In this document: positions 25,818 through 35,425 of the stretch, piece by piece
How the letters are laid out: every line of letters begins with the position of its first letter
Position numbering within the stretch: position 1 is the stretch's first letter
Assembly (NCBI RefSeq): GCF_009746565.1
Contig: NZ_WRPN01000008.1
Coordinates: 1-64,000, forward strand
Direction: 5' to 3'
DNA length: 64,000 nt
DNA from: Mariniflexile maritimum
Lineage (GTDB): Bacteria; Bacteroidota; Bacteroidia; Flavobacteriales; Flavobacteriaceae
Notes under the pieces: generated by a model
What the model was told of the DNA's origin: nothing
Database searches by the model: none
What the model saw: only the letters and a program-made list of their open reading frames with translations
Made by a program: the position numbers and the translations under genes

Positions 25818-26741
25818 TTATCTTGAAATTAATTGATGCGCTCTCAGCCAGTTTTCGCATGCATCTGGCCAACGGGTATGTGTGCCCTCTGTACCCAATC
25901 CAAACCCATGGCCGCCATGTTCGTAAAGGTGCATTTCGGCGGGCACCTTGTTGGCCTTAAGTGCTAAATAATATTGAATGCTATTTTCAACGGGAACAGC
26001 AGCATCATCGGTTGCATGCACCAAAAAGGTGGGCGGGGTGTTTTTGTCAACTTGCTTTTCGTTGGAATAGTTCATCACTGAATCAGTAGGAGCGTTTTTC
26101 CCCAATAAATTCAGTTTAGAACCTTGGTGTGTTATCCCTGCTTCCATAGAAATAACTGGGTAAATAAGTATTGAAAAATCCGGACGCGCACTGGTTGTAT
26201 CGCAATCATAAACCTTTATATTATAGTGTGTAGAGGCTGTAGAAGCTAAATGGCCTCCTGCCGAAAACCCTATAATGCCTATCTTTTTGGGGTCTAAATG
26301 CCATTGTTCAGCATTTCGTCTTAACAGGCGTATGGCTTCCTGGGCATCTTGAAGCGGCCCTATTGTTTTATCCTCCATAATTAGGTCGCTAGGCAATCGG
26401 TATTTTAAAACAAAGGCCGAAATTCCTAGGGTGTTAAGCCATTCCGCAATTTTGTCGCCTTCCTTTTCATGCGATAAAACCCCATAACCACCCCCAGGGC
26501 AAATAACAACGGCGGTATTGTTTGATTGGTCGTTTTTTGCCAAAAATAGTTTTAAAGTGGGCTCGGTAACATTCAAAATGCCATTCACTTCTCCTTGGTC
26601 ATCGCGCCTAAATGTTTCTATGTATTGATTATTTATCAGGGCATTGGGTACTTTAGTTTGCCAAATTGAAACGGTTTCTTGGGAATGTATCATTGAAATT
26701 GAAAAAAAAGTTGTTAGAAAAATGGTTAGGTTTGCTTTCAT
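25818..26741 (-). CDS. Secreted alpha/beta hydrolase, acetyl-esterase type
   Basis: The ATG at 26741 gives a signal peptide (ANLTIFLTTFFSISMIHS, cut before QETV); the frame extends 10 codons further but without a better start. The mature enzyme (about 290 residues) is a BD-FAE/acetyl-xylan-esterase-like hydrolase with an oxyanion motif CPGGGYG, nucleophile serine in GFSAGG, and a C-terminal HGGHGFGLG carrying the catalytic histidine. It sits just outside and divergent from the pectin genes, so deacetylation of plant or algal polysaccharide is likely. Confidence 0.85.
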   Translation of the reverse strand: MKANLTIFLTTFFSISMIHSQETVSIWQTKVPNALINNQYIETFRRDDQGEVNGILNVTEPTLKLFLAKNDQSNNTAVVICPGGGYGVLSHEKEGDKIAEWLNTLGISAFVLKYRLPSDLIMEDKTIGPLQDAQEAIRLLRRNAEQWHLDPKKIGIIGFSAGGHLASTASTHYNIKVYDCDTTSARPDFSILIYPVISMEAGITHQGSKLNLLGKNAPTDSVMNYSNEKQVDKNTPPTFLVHATDDAAVPVENSIQYYLALKANKVPAEMHLYEHGGHGFGLGTEGTHTRWPDACENWLRAHQLISR

Positions 26742-27013
26742 AGCTTTATTGTTTAAGTATAGTTGTAGCATCTGTTCTTGAAAAATAGAACTATCCCGTC
26801 AAACCTGCCACATAAAGTTCATTTTTTAGGGATTAAATTTAGGTTACTCAATGCTCTGGGTGGTTGTATAATTTTTTAAAATCATAAAGATACTAATTTA
26901 AACATGTGCTTTTAAACGAGATAATTTCTTTATTTATTTTTATTTTCTTAATATTGCGTAATCGATTGCATTTTGATAGATTGTGTTATCGGTTTTAATT
27001 TAATATTGTTTTT
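26742..27013. other. Divergent promoter region, esterase / pectin locus
   Basis: A 272-base AT-rich divergent gap. I see no gene; it should hold promoters for both the esterase and the PL10 gene. No clear operator-like palindrome is visible. Confidence 0.35.
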
Positions 27014-28579
27014 ATGAATAAGCTTAATAAAGTACTGTTGTTTGTTTTATCCGTTGTTTTATTGGCGTGTAGCAGCGATAGCCCCGTAGATGAAAACCCA
27101 AAAAACATTTTGGTCAATACTATTGTAATTAATGGCAGCAATATAGAAGATGGCACCGCAAAACAACTTACCGTGGTTGTTTTGCCCAACAATGCCACAG
27201 ACCGATCGGTAACCTGGCGTGTTTCCGATGCGTCAATCGCTTCCATTTCAAGTACAGGACTTTTAGCGCCAACCTTAAATGGTTCTGTAAAAGTAATTGT
27301 TACGGCAAATGATGGCTCAGGAGTTTCAGCAGAAAAAACCATTACCATTGCGGGTGTTAAAGGCCCACAAGTTAAAGTGGAAAGCATTGTAATAAACGGG
27401 AGCAATATAACCAACGGACAACCCCAACAGCTTACAGCAACCATCTTGCCAGCTACGGCAAGCAATAAAGCTATTAGTTGGTCGGTTTCCAATACCGCCT
27501 TTGCATCCATATCAAATGAAGGTTTATTAACGCCAAAATTAAATGGTATATTAACGGTTACGGCAACCGCAATGGATGGCAGTGGTATTAAAGGAGAGTT
27601 ACAAATAAATATTTCGGGTGTAGTACCTACATATAATACCATTTTAAAGGCTGAAAATATGTTGCTTTGGCAACGTAGCAATGGTGGTTGGCCAAAAGAA
27701 CCTTATAATGATTTTTCGGGGTACGACCGCGTACAAACTGCTGCCGAAATAACAACAGCAAACAATACCAAGAACAATACCGATACGACCATAGATAACA
27801 ACCACACCGTAGGTGAGCTTAGAACATTGCTTAGTGCTTATAAATCTACCAGCAATCCCAATTACCTAAATGCCGCCATAAAAGCCATCGATTATCTTTT
27901 TGAAGCCCAATATGCCAACGGAGGTTGGCCGCAATATTACCCTGATAAAAGTGGGTACAGGCATCAAATAACCTACAACGATAACGCTATGGTAAATGTG
28001 ATGAATTTAATGTGGGATATTTCAAAAAGTAAAAATAATACCGATGTTTTGGACCCTTCCTATATTAATAAGGCCAGTACAGCTTTTAACAAAGGAATTG
28101 ATATCATGCTACAAACCCAAATTACCGTAAACGGTAAAAAAACGGCATGGTGCGCACAACACGACGAAGTTACTCTGTTGCCTGCCACGGCCCGATCTTA
28201 CGAGTTACCTTCAAATAGTGGGTCGGAATCCGTAGGGATTGTTAAAACGCTTATGTTGGTTGAAAACCCTTCGCCACAACTCATCCAAGCGGTAAAAGAT
28301 GCCATTGCTTGGTTTGAATCGGTTAAAATTGTGGGTTATGCCACACAAAATACAGGAAGCGATGTTATTGTGATTCCATCTCCGGGAAACATCATGTGGG
28401 CGCGTTTTTACGATTTAAACACCAATTTACCATTTTTTTGCGGTAGGGATGGGGTTAAGAAAAACACCCTTGCGGAAATAGAGCTAGAACGTAGAACGGG
28501 CTATGCTTGGTACGGTAACTGGCCAACAACATTAATTGATTCCTTGTTTACCGCTTGGAAAAATAAACATGGCGTGTAA
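27014..28579 (+). CDS. Pectate lyase PL10 with two BIG_2 domains, lipoprotein
   Basis: The enzyme should cleave polygalacturonate by beta-elimination at the cell surface. The 521 residues begin with a lipoprotein signal (LLFVLSVVLLAC, Cys19), then two bacterial Ig-like (BIG_2) domains at about 35-115 and 120-205 built on the repeated VNTIVINGSNI/VESIVINGSNI start. The PL10 catalytic domain spans about 215-521: LLWQRSNGGWPKE, NGGWPQYYPDKSGYRHQITYND and KKTAWCAQHDE are family hallmarks. It shares its catalytic part with the N-terminal half of the gene at 32547. It is the first gene of the pectin locus. Confidence 0.92.
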   Translation: MNKLNKVLLFVLSVVLLACSSDSPVDENPKNILVNTIVINGSNIEDGTAKQLTVVVLPNNATDRSVTWRVSDASIASISSTGLLAPTLNGSVKVIVTANDGSGVSAEKTITIAGVKGPQVKVESIVINGSNITNGQPQQLTATILPATASNKAISWSVSNTAFASISNEGLLTPKLNGILTVTATAMDGSGIKGELQINISGVVPTYNTILKAENMLLWQRSNGGWPKEPYNDFSGYDRVQTAAEITTANNTKNNTDTTIDNNHTVGELRTLLSAYKSTSNPNYLNAAIKAIDYLFEAQYANGGWPQYYPDKSGYRHQITYNDNAMVNVMNLMWDISKSKNNTDVLDPSYINKASTAFNKGIDIMLQTQITVNGKKTAWCAQHDEVTLLPATARSYELPSNSGSESVGIVKTLMLVENPSPQLIQAVKDAIAWFESVKIVGYATQNTGSDVIVIPSPGNIMWARFYDLNTNLPFFCGRDGVKKNTLAEIELERRTGYAWYGNWPTTLIDSLFTAWKNKHGV

Positions 28580-28817
28580 CATGGAATGGGGCCTTGGTTT
28601 GGATATGCCATCTTATTGACAGTCTTAAATATTTGTGACAATGAAGGCAAACCAGGCGCACTTCAATTTGAGAACTGAAATGATTGCGGCGACTAAGTAA
28701 ACCGCCTGTTTCCAAAGTATTAAAAATTTGAACAGAAACTTCTATACCTGATATGAATTTTTGTTTCATAACCCAATAAATAGTGCCAGATTAAAAGTAA
28801 TTAGACAATTAATTGTT

Positions 28818-31592
28818 ATGATAATACCAACTATAAAAAAAGCAGTTAAGTCAATGGGGCTTGTTTGCTTAATTTCAATGTCAACAATGTATGCGCAAGG
28901 CCCTATTGTAAAAATAGATTTTGATCAATCCGGTAGGAGTACCAGCGAGGTAGGAGAGCCTGGATATACGCCATGGGTTATTGCATCGGGTAATTCGGCT
29001 ACAATGGTAGTCAATGGCATAACATTTACAGTCTCAAAAAAAGGTCTTGCAGGTGATGGGTTGGGGACAAACTGGTATAAAACAGGTATTCAAGCACCAT
29101 ATTATGCCAGATTGGTGAATGATGGCGTAACGGTAAAAGGGCAAACGGCCAATCAAGGAGGGCAAATTGAACTTCGTATTAGTGGACTACAAGCTGGAAA
29201 TCATACGCTTCTTGCTTTTTTAAATGCCACTGATAGTGAAACGATTACATTTAGTCCCATCGATATTTCAATAAATGGTAATTTAGTAGAAAACAATGTA
29301 GTACCCACAGTTAGGGCATTAACAACAGCTTCGGCAAAATCGGTATATTTAAGTTTCCAAGCTACAACAGGTAACGATGTGGTAATTTTATTTGCAGCGG
29401 AGACTTCTGGTAGTGAAACCCAAAAAAACGTGATGTTCAATGGTTTTGAACTCAATACCCCAAACATATTTAATCAGGCCACAGATCCTATTCCAGCCCA
29501 TAATGATGAACATGTTGAACTTAATTCAGGAAACATCTTACTAAAATGGACCTCTGCTTTAAATGCGGCATCGCACAATGTTTATTTTGGAAACAGTTTG
29601 GAAGCGGTTGATGCTGCAACAACGGCTTCTTCAGAATATAAGGGCAGCCAACAACTAGTTAGTGCTTCTTTCCAAGTAAATGGTTTATATACTGGTGAAA
29701 CATATTACTGGCGCATTGATGAGGTATTAACAACTAATGAGGTTGTAAAAGGCAATGTATGGCGTTTTCGTCCTGCGCAATTAGCATTTCCAGAAGCTGA
29801 AGGGTACGGACGGTTTGCACGTGGCGGACGTGGCGGCAAAGTGGTAGCGGTAACCAATTTGAATGACAGCGGCCCGGGAAGTTTGCGTGAAGCTGTTACC
29901 AATGATATTGGGCCAAGAACGATTGTATTTAATGTGTCGGGGCTTATCCAGCTTAATTCGCGCTTGGTTTCCAGTCAGCCTTACATAACTATTGCAGGTC
30001 AAACTGCACCAGGTAAAGGAATTACAATTAAGTCTGCCCCATTTGGGATTACAGGTAATGATAATGTGGTTCAAAATATAAGAGTACGCTTAGGGGCCGG
30101 TGAGACATTTGATGGTATGGGCTTAACGGGTGCAAATTACAGTATCATCGATCATTGTTCTATAAGTTGGACTATTGATGAATCTTTTAGTTCACGTTCA
30201 GGAAAAAACATTACACTACAAAGAACCTTGATTTCAGAGGCTTTAAATGCCGCAGGACATCAAAATTATCCTCCAGGTACCGAACATGGTTATGCAGCAA
30301 CTATCGGTGGTGATATTGGCAGTTTTCACCATAATCTATTAGCGCACAATTACGGGCGAAATTGGAGCTTAGGTGGTGGCTTGGATGGAAATGGCTATTA
30401 TGCAGGAAAGTTGGATATTACCAATAACGTTGTTTATAATTGGGGAAATAGAGCAACCGATGGAGGGGCAAAAGAAGTTAATTTTGTTAATAATTACTAC
30501 AAGCCTGGTGCAGGAACAACGTTGTTTTATGCATTTACAGCCGAACATGAAAATGTTGGCACGGGCATGCAGCGTTGTTATTTTAACGGAAACGTAATGC
30601 CAGGGCATTTTTCTGAAAGTAATCAGGAAGTGGGTAGGAGAATTAAGTATTCAAATGGAGCAAGTTATCAATATGAAACGTTTGTTGACAGCCCATTCTT
30701 CCCTGCATACGTGTCCACACAAACCGCAGAACATGCATACAAAATCGTGCTCTCGGATGTGGGCTGTAACCAACCTGTTTTTGATGACCACGACCAAAGA
30801 ATGATAACCGAAACTTTAGCGGGCAGCTACTCGGTTACTGGAAGCGTAACTGGTAAAAAAGGATTTCCAGACCATCAGGATGATGCAGGTGGTTATGAAA
30901 ATTATCCGTTTGTTACAAGACCCGCAAATTGGGATTCTGATAACGACGGCTTACCAAACTGGTGGGAAACTATTTTTGGAACAAACTTAAATTCGGCAAT
31001 TGGCGATTTTTCAGATGCAAATGCCGATGCCGATTTAGATGGATATACCCGTTTAGACGATTACCTGTATTGGATGTCATTGCCTCATTTCAGTACCGTA
31101 TCTGGTGAAAAAGTCGTTGTTAATATCCAGCAACTTTCAAGAGGGTTTACAAATGGCGTTTCTTATACGGTTTCAAATGTTGTTAACGGCACAACTAATT
31201 TGGCAGGTAACTTGGTAGAATTCACTCCAACAGCTACAGGTTTGGGTTCTTTTGAATTTACTGTAACTGATGCCTCAGGCGATAGTATGACACGAAAAGT
31301 AAATATTTTGAATGGTTTTGATTTGGCACTTTCGGTTGAAGCAAAAAACAGTATGGATGTTAAAGTTTGGCCCATACCAAATAAAGGGACTTTTTCAATA
31401 AAGATGAAGAACAACCAAGTGAACTCGGAGTTTGTAATATTCGATTTGTTAGGTAAAGAAATATCAAAAGGATTTATTGAAGGCGGGAACGAAACAAACA
31501 TAGCCATAAATGACCAAGGCGTGTTTGTTTTGAAAGTATTCGATTCGGAAACGAAACAGGTTTTACATACTCAAAAAATCATCGTTCACTAA
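28818..31592 (+). CDS. Secreted pectate lyase (PL1-like) with T9SS sorting domain
   Basis: The ATG at 28818 starts a signal peptide (PTIKKAVKSMGLVCLISMST, ending MYAQ); the frame opens 57 bases earlier without signal character. The 924-residue product has a carbohydrate-binding-like N-domain (about 30-215) and an Fn3 domain (about 225-310). The right-handed parallel beta-helix lyase follows from FPEAEGYGRFARGGRGGKVV, through SLREAVTNDIGPRTIVFNVSG, to about 700. Then come calcium-binding DSDNDGLPNWWE and DADLDGYTRLDDYLYW and a C-terminal T9SS type-A domain (VWPIPNKGTFSIKM...). It is exported across the outer membrane by T9SS, consistent with porT in this window. Confidence 0.88.
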   Translation: MIIPTIKKAVKSMGLVCLISMSTMYAQGPIVKIDFDQSGRSTSEVGEPGYTPWVIASGNSATMVVNGITFTVSKKGLAGDGLGTNWYKTGIQAPYYARLVNDGVTVKGQTANQGGQIELRISGLQAGNHTLLAFLNATDSETITFSPIDISINGNLVENNVVPTVRALTTASAKSVYLSFQATTGNDVVILFAAETSGSETQKNVMFNGFELNTPNIFNQATDPIPAHNDEHVELNSGNILLKWTSALNAASHNVYFGNSLEAVDAATTASSEYKGSQQLVSASFQVNGLYTGETYYWRIDEVLTTNEVVKGNVWRFRPAQLAFPEAEGYGRFARGGRGGKVVAVTNLNDSGPGSLREAVTNDIGPRTIVFNVSGLIQLNSRLVSSQPYITIAGQTAPGKGITIKSAPFGITGNDNVVQNIRVRLGAGETFDGMGLTGANYSIIDHCSISWTIDESFSSRSGKNITLQRTLISEALNAAGHQNYPPGTEHGYAATIGGDIGSFHHNLLAHNYGRNWSLGGGLDGNGYYAGKLDITNNVVYNWGNRATDGGAKEVNFVNNYYKPGAGTTLFYAFTAEHENVGTGMQRCYFNGNVMPGHFSESNQEVGRRIKYSNGASYQYETFVDSPFFPAYVSTQTAEHAYKIVLSDVGCNQPVFDDHDQRMITETLAGSYSVTGSVTGKKGFPDHQDDAGGYENYPFVTRPANWDSDNDGLPNWWETIFGTNLNSAIGDFSDANADADLDGYTRLDDYLYWMSLPHFSTVSGEKVVVNIQQLSRGFTNGVSYTVSNVVNGTTNLAGNLVEFTPTATGLGSFEFTVTDASGDSMTRKVNILNGFDLALSVEAKNSMDVKVWPIPNKGTFSIKMKNNQVNSEFVIFDLLGKEISKGFIEGGNETNIAINDQGVFVLKVFDSETKQVLHTQKIIVH

Positions 31593-31754
31593 TGGCGTAA
31601 GTAAGTACTAAAAAAAAACTTAATTTTATATTTTCCGGGTCTCTGTATCTATCCAGTTTTCGTGCTCTCAAAATATTATTACAGATTTTAGCGTTGGAAA
31701 TAACAGTACAGGTTCACAAAACGAAGCGATTAAAATATAATATCACATAACAAA

Positions 31755-32525
31755 ATGAAAACCTTAATAACAAGTATCGTTTTGCTACTCGCGGTAACGG
31801 CAAATGCCCAGTTAAAACCGGTAAAAGAAGGTGTTTACAAATGGAATGAACTTCAAATAAATAAAAGTGAAAAGGGCGAACCCAGAAAGTTACTGGAGGG
31901 TGTTTCTCCTCATTTTGAATATTTGGAAATATACGCAACCACGCAACTTCCCGGGGCTAAACCCAGCAAGTCAACTGCAAACAAAGCCATTGAAACATGC
32001 ATTATTGTTAAAGAAGGTTTGATGAAAGTTACCATTGAAGGGAAAAGTGATACTATGGGAGCCGGTGGGGTGGTTTTAGTGATGCCACAAGAAGCGCATA
32101 CCATTGAAAACGTAGGGAACACCAACCTAACCTATTATGTGATGCGATACAAATCTAAAAAGCCCATGGTTATTGAAAGGGGCATCGCAAATGGTGGGTC
32201 GATGGTTTTTAATCCGGATAGTTTGGTGTTTAAACCAAGTGCAAGGGGCGGCGGTATAGCTTATTTTGATAGGCCCACAGCCATGTGCGAGCGTTTTGAA
32301 ATGCATATTACCCAACTCGACAAACAGGGACCAAGTCATAATCCACATACCCATATCGAAAGCGAAATTATGTTGGTAATTGCTGGAAATACCGAAATGA
32401 CCATCAACGGAAATGTTTATGGAGGTACCGCAGGCGATATGTTTTTTGTAAATTCACAATTAATGCACGGTATCCGAAATGCAGGCGAAATACCCTGTAA
32501 ATATTTTGCGTTTAAATGGAAATAA
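31755..32525 (+). CDS. Secreted bicupin protein
   Basis: The 256-residue product has a signal peptide (MKTLITSIVLLLAVTANA) and two cupin barrels. The second has the metal-binding set HNPHTHIESE with a later His in LMHGIRN. Layout and length resemble ureidoglycine aminohydrolase-like bicupins, but the export signal and position in a pectin locus suggest a sugar-acid or pectin-fragment role, as KdgF-like cupins process unsaturated uronates. Function is inferred. Confidence 0.8.
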   Translation: MKTLITSIVLLLAVTANAQLKPVKEGVYKWNELQINKSEKGEPRKLLEGVSPHFEYLEIYATTQLPGAKPSKSTANKAIETCIIVKEGLMKVTIEGKSDTMGAGGVVLVMPQEAHTIENVGNTNLTYYVMRYKSKKPMVIERGIANGGSMVFNPDSLVFKPSARGGGIAYFDRPTAMCERFEMHITQLDKQGPSHNPHTHIESEIMLVIAGNTEMTINGNVYGGTAGDMFFVNSQLMHGIRNAGEIPCKYFAFKWK

Positions 32526-32546
32526 CACCACATCAACTCTAAAATA

Positions 32547-34544
32547 ATGATAGTTAAACATTTTATCATAGCGGTTATTGCCACAATAGTTTCATCACAG
32601 GCCCAAGTTCATGATAAATCATGGCGCACTATAATCAACAATAAGGACAGTGCTTGGTTTGCAACCCAAGAAGCCAAAGCGATTGCCGAAAATGTTTTGC
32701 TCTATCAACGAAATATTGGTGGTTGGCCCAAGAACATTCAAATGCAAAAACCGCTTAGCAAGGAAGAAAAACTACAATTAGAAAGTCAAAAAAGCAGTAC
32801 CGATGAGGTTACCACCGATAACGGCGCCACCACGCAAGAAATGCTTTTTCTTTCTAAAATGTACCGAGCAACGGCCAATGAAACCTATAAAATGGCCTTT
32901 CTTTCGGGCTTGGATTATATTCTTGAGGCACAATACGATTCTGGTGGTTGGCCGCAGTTCTATCCGTTAAAAAAAGGTTATTACACACATATTACCTTTA
33001 ATGATGATTCGATGGTGAACATTCTAAATCTTCTTAAAAACTTAAAAGAGAATACAGGAAAATATGCTATAAAACCTTCCGAAGAAACCCTAAAAAAAAT
33101 CAACGTTGCTTTCAACAAGGGCATTGACTGTATTTTGAAAACACAATACAAACAAAACGGGATTTTAACGGCTTGGTGTGCCCAACACGATGAAATAACT
33201 TTACAGCCCACTAAGGCCAGGGCTTATGAATTGCCATCCTTGAGCGGTAGTGAATCGGCCAATATCGTGTTGCTGCTCATGGATTTGGAAAACCCAACCG
33301 AAGCTATTAAAACAGCCATAAACAGCGCGGTTGCATGGTTTGAAAAAGTTAAGATAATGGGCATAAAGCAAGTTTGGGAATATGATGAACAAACTAAAAA
33401 AAGAGACAAGAAAATTGTAAACGACGCCAATGCCAGTCCATTATGGGCGCGCTTTATGGCATTGGAAGATAACAGGCCATTTTTTTGCGACCGCGATGGG
33501 ATAGTAAAATATGCTTTAAGCGATATAGGTTACGAGCGTAGAAACGGTTATGGTTGGTACACCGATAGAGCTAGCGAAGTTTTAAAAAAGTACCCCGAAT
33601 GGAAAGCAAAATACGATAATGGCATAAAAGAAAAAAAAGCTATAAAGGACGATTTTAATATGATAGTTGCCAAAGATGGCAGTGGCGATTTTTACACCAT
33701 TCAAGAAGCCATTTATGCTGCAAAGGCATTTCCGTACCAGCGCGTTATTATCCATGTTAAAAATGGGGTCTATAATGAAAAAGTACAGGTATTTTCATGG
33801 AATACACAGGTTTCATTAATTGGTGAGAGCAAAGAAAATACCATTATTTCCTTTGATGATTATTTTGGTAAGATCGATTTGGGCAGAAACAGCACCTTTC
33901 ACACGGCAACCGTTTTAATTGAAGGAAACGATTTTGTGGCTAAAAACCTCAGTATCAGGAACACGTCCGGACCCGTTGGTCAAGCCATTGCCTTATCCGT
34001 AATCGCCAATAGGTGTTATTTTGAAAATTGTGCGTTTTTAGGAAATCAGGACACGGTTTATACAGCAGGCGAAGGTTTTAAACAGTATTTTAAAAATTGC
34101 TATATCGAAGGTACGGTCGATTTTATTTTTGGTGAAGCCACGGTTCTTTTTGAAAATTGCGAAATAAGCAGTAAATCAAGTGGCTACGTTACAGCGGCCT
34201 CAACACCAAAGGAACAGGAATTTGGCTATGTGTTTAAAGGTTGTAAGCTTACCGCTCCTGAAAATGTAAACGACGTTTTTTTGGGAAGGCCCTGGCGCAC
34301 GTATGCAAAAACAGTATTCATAAACTGTAACCTTGGCAAGCATATAAAACCAGAAGGTTGGCACAATTGGTCGAATAAAGAAGCCGAAAAGTTAGCGTTT
34401 TATGCCGAATATCAAGGTACCGGCGAAGGTTACAAACCAGAGGCTAGGGTGGTGTGGTCGCATCAATTAAAGGCATCTGAAGCAAAAAAATATACCTTGG
34501 AAACTATTCTCAAATCAACTTCAGCTTGGTATCAAAATCTATAA
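32547..34544 (+). CDS. PL10 pectate lyase - CE8 pectin methylesterase fusion
   Basis: The 665-residue exported enzyme (signal MIVKHFIIAVIATIVSSQAQ) joins two pectin activities. Residues about 40-355 are a PL10 lyase (LLYQRNIGGWPKN, YDSGGWPQFYPLKKGYY, LTAWCAQHDE). Residues about 370-660 are a CE8 methylesterase beta-helix with GNQDTVYTAGEG, GTVDFIFGEATVLFENC (catalytic Asp) and LGRPWRTYAKTVF. Removing methyl esters exposes polygalacturonate for the lyase, so the fusion links successive steps. The cupin gene is 21 bases upstream and the CE12-like gene five bases downstream, in one operon. Confidence 0.93.
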   Translation: MIVKHFIIAVIATIVSSQAQVHDKSWRTIINNKDSAWFATQEAKAIAENVLLYQRNIGGWPKNIQMQKPLSKEEKLQLESQKSSTDEVTTDNGATTQEMLFLSKMYRATANETYKMAFLSGLDYILEAQYDSGGWPQFYPLKKGYYTHITFNDDSMVNILNLLKNLKENTGKYAIKPSEETLKKINVAFNKGIDCILKTQYKQNGILTAWCAQHDEITLQPTKARAYELPSLSGSESANIVLLLMDLENPTEAIKTAINSAVAWFEKVKIMGIKQVWEYDEQTKKRDKKIVNDANASPLWARFMALEDNRPFFCDRDGIVKYALSDIGYERRNGYGWYTDRASEVLKKYPEWKAKYDNGIKEKKAIKDDFNMIVAKDGSGDFYTIQEAIYAAKAFPYQRVIIHVKNGVYNEKVQVFSWNTQVSLIGESKENTIISFDDYFGKIDLGRNSTFHTATVLIEGNDFVAKNLSIRNTSGPVGQAIALSVIANRCYFENCAFLGNQDTVYTAGEGFKQYFKNCYIEGTVDFIFGEATVLFENCEISSKSSGYVTAASTPKEQEFGYVFKGCKLTAPENVNDVFLGRPWRTYAKTVFINCNLGKHIKPEGWHNWSNKEAEKLAFYAEYQGTGEGYKPEARVVWSHQLKASEAKKYTLETILKSTSAWYQNL

Positions 34545-34549
34545 TTAAA

Positions 34550-35296
34550 ATGAGGAATTATATTAAAATCAATAGCATCGTACTATTACTGGTAATAGCC
34601 ACAAGTTGTATGGCTCAAAACACCACTATTTACATGATTGGAGACTCTACGATGGCCAACAAAAAAGATCCTGAAATAAATCCGGAGCATGGTTGGGGGC
34701 AAGTGTTGCAGCAGTATTTTAAGGCAGATGCCATTATAGATAACAGGGCCGTAAACGGAAGAAGCAGTAGAAGTTTTATAGCCGAAAACCGATGGGATTC
34801 CATCCTTAAAACCCTCAAGAAAGGCGATTATGTTTTTATTCAGTTTGGGCATAACGACCAAAAAGAAAAATCGCCCGATCGTTACACCAACCCGCATGTT
34901 ACCTATCGCCATAATCTAATAAAATTTGTAGAGGAAACTAGGAAAAAGGGAGCAACCCCCGTATTGTTTTCATCAATTGTACGGCGTAATTTTAATGAAG
35001 AAGGTACATTAATTGATACCCATGGCGAATACCCCGTGGAAACCCGTTTGGTAGCCCTAGAGTATAAGGTGCCTTTTATAGATTTACAATATTTTACGGA
35101 ACGTTTGGAGGAATCGTATGGCGTGGAAGGATCAAAAAAGTTGCATCTTCATTTTGCGGCCGGTGAAAACGCCTATTATAAAGAGGCCAAAGCAGACGAT
35201 ACCCATTTATCGGCCCTGGGCGCTAATGAAGTAGCAAAACTCGCCATTTTGGAGCTAAAAAAGAAAGTGCCCGGTTTATCCCGTTTCATTAAATAG
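34550..35296 (+). CDS. Rhamnogalacturonan acetylesterase (CE12-like SGNH hydrolase)
   Basis: The ATG at 34550 gives an export signal (MRNYIKINSIVLLLVIATSC). The SGNH family blocks are complete: IGDSTMANK with nucleophile Ser33, VNGRSSRSF, FGHNDQKE and the catalytic DDTHLS. CE12 enzymes remove acetyl groups from rhamnogalacturonan I, which matches the pectin locus. Translation is probably coupled to the fusion gene ending five bases upstream. No terminator was recognised after it. Confidence 0.9.
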   Translation: MRNYIKINSIVLLLVIATSCMAQNTTIYMIGDSTMANKKDPEINPEHGWGQVLQQYFKADAIIDNRAVNGRSSRSFIAENRWDSILKTLKKGDYVFIQFGHNDQKEKSPDRYTNPHVTYRHNLIKFVEETRKKGATPVLFSSIVRRNFNEEGTLIDTHGEYPVETRLVALEYKVPFIDLQYFTERLEESYGVEGSKKLHLHFAAGENAYYKEAKADDTHLSALGANEVAKLAILELKKKVPGLSRFIK

Positions 35297-35425
35297 AAAT
35301 CCTGTTAAAAAAACCAAAAAATTTGGTAATGTGGTCAAAAACAATAGGTGGTTTTTGTGTTATTTTGAAGGAATATTTTTTCATCTTACACTTTAGGCAA
35401 ATTAACCGATGCAGTTGTTTAAAAC

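Noticed and set aside
27014-35296. Complete polysaccharide utilisation locus
   Set aside because: No SusC, SusD or hybrid sensor gene is present in the window, so it is described as an enzyme locus only.
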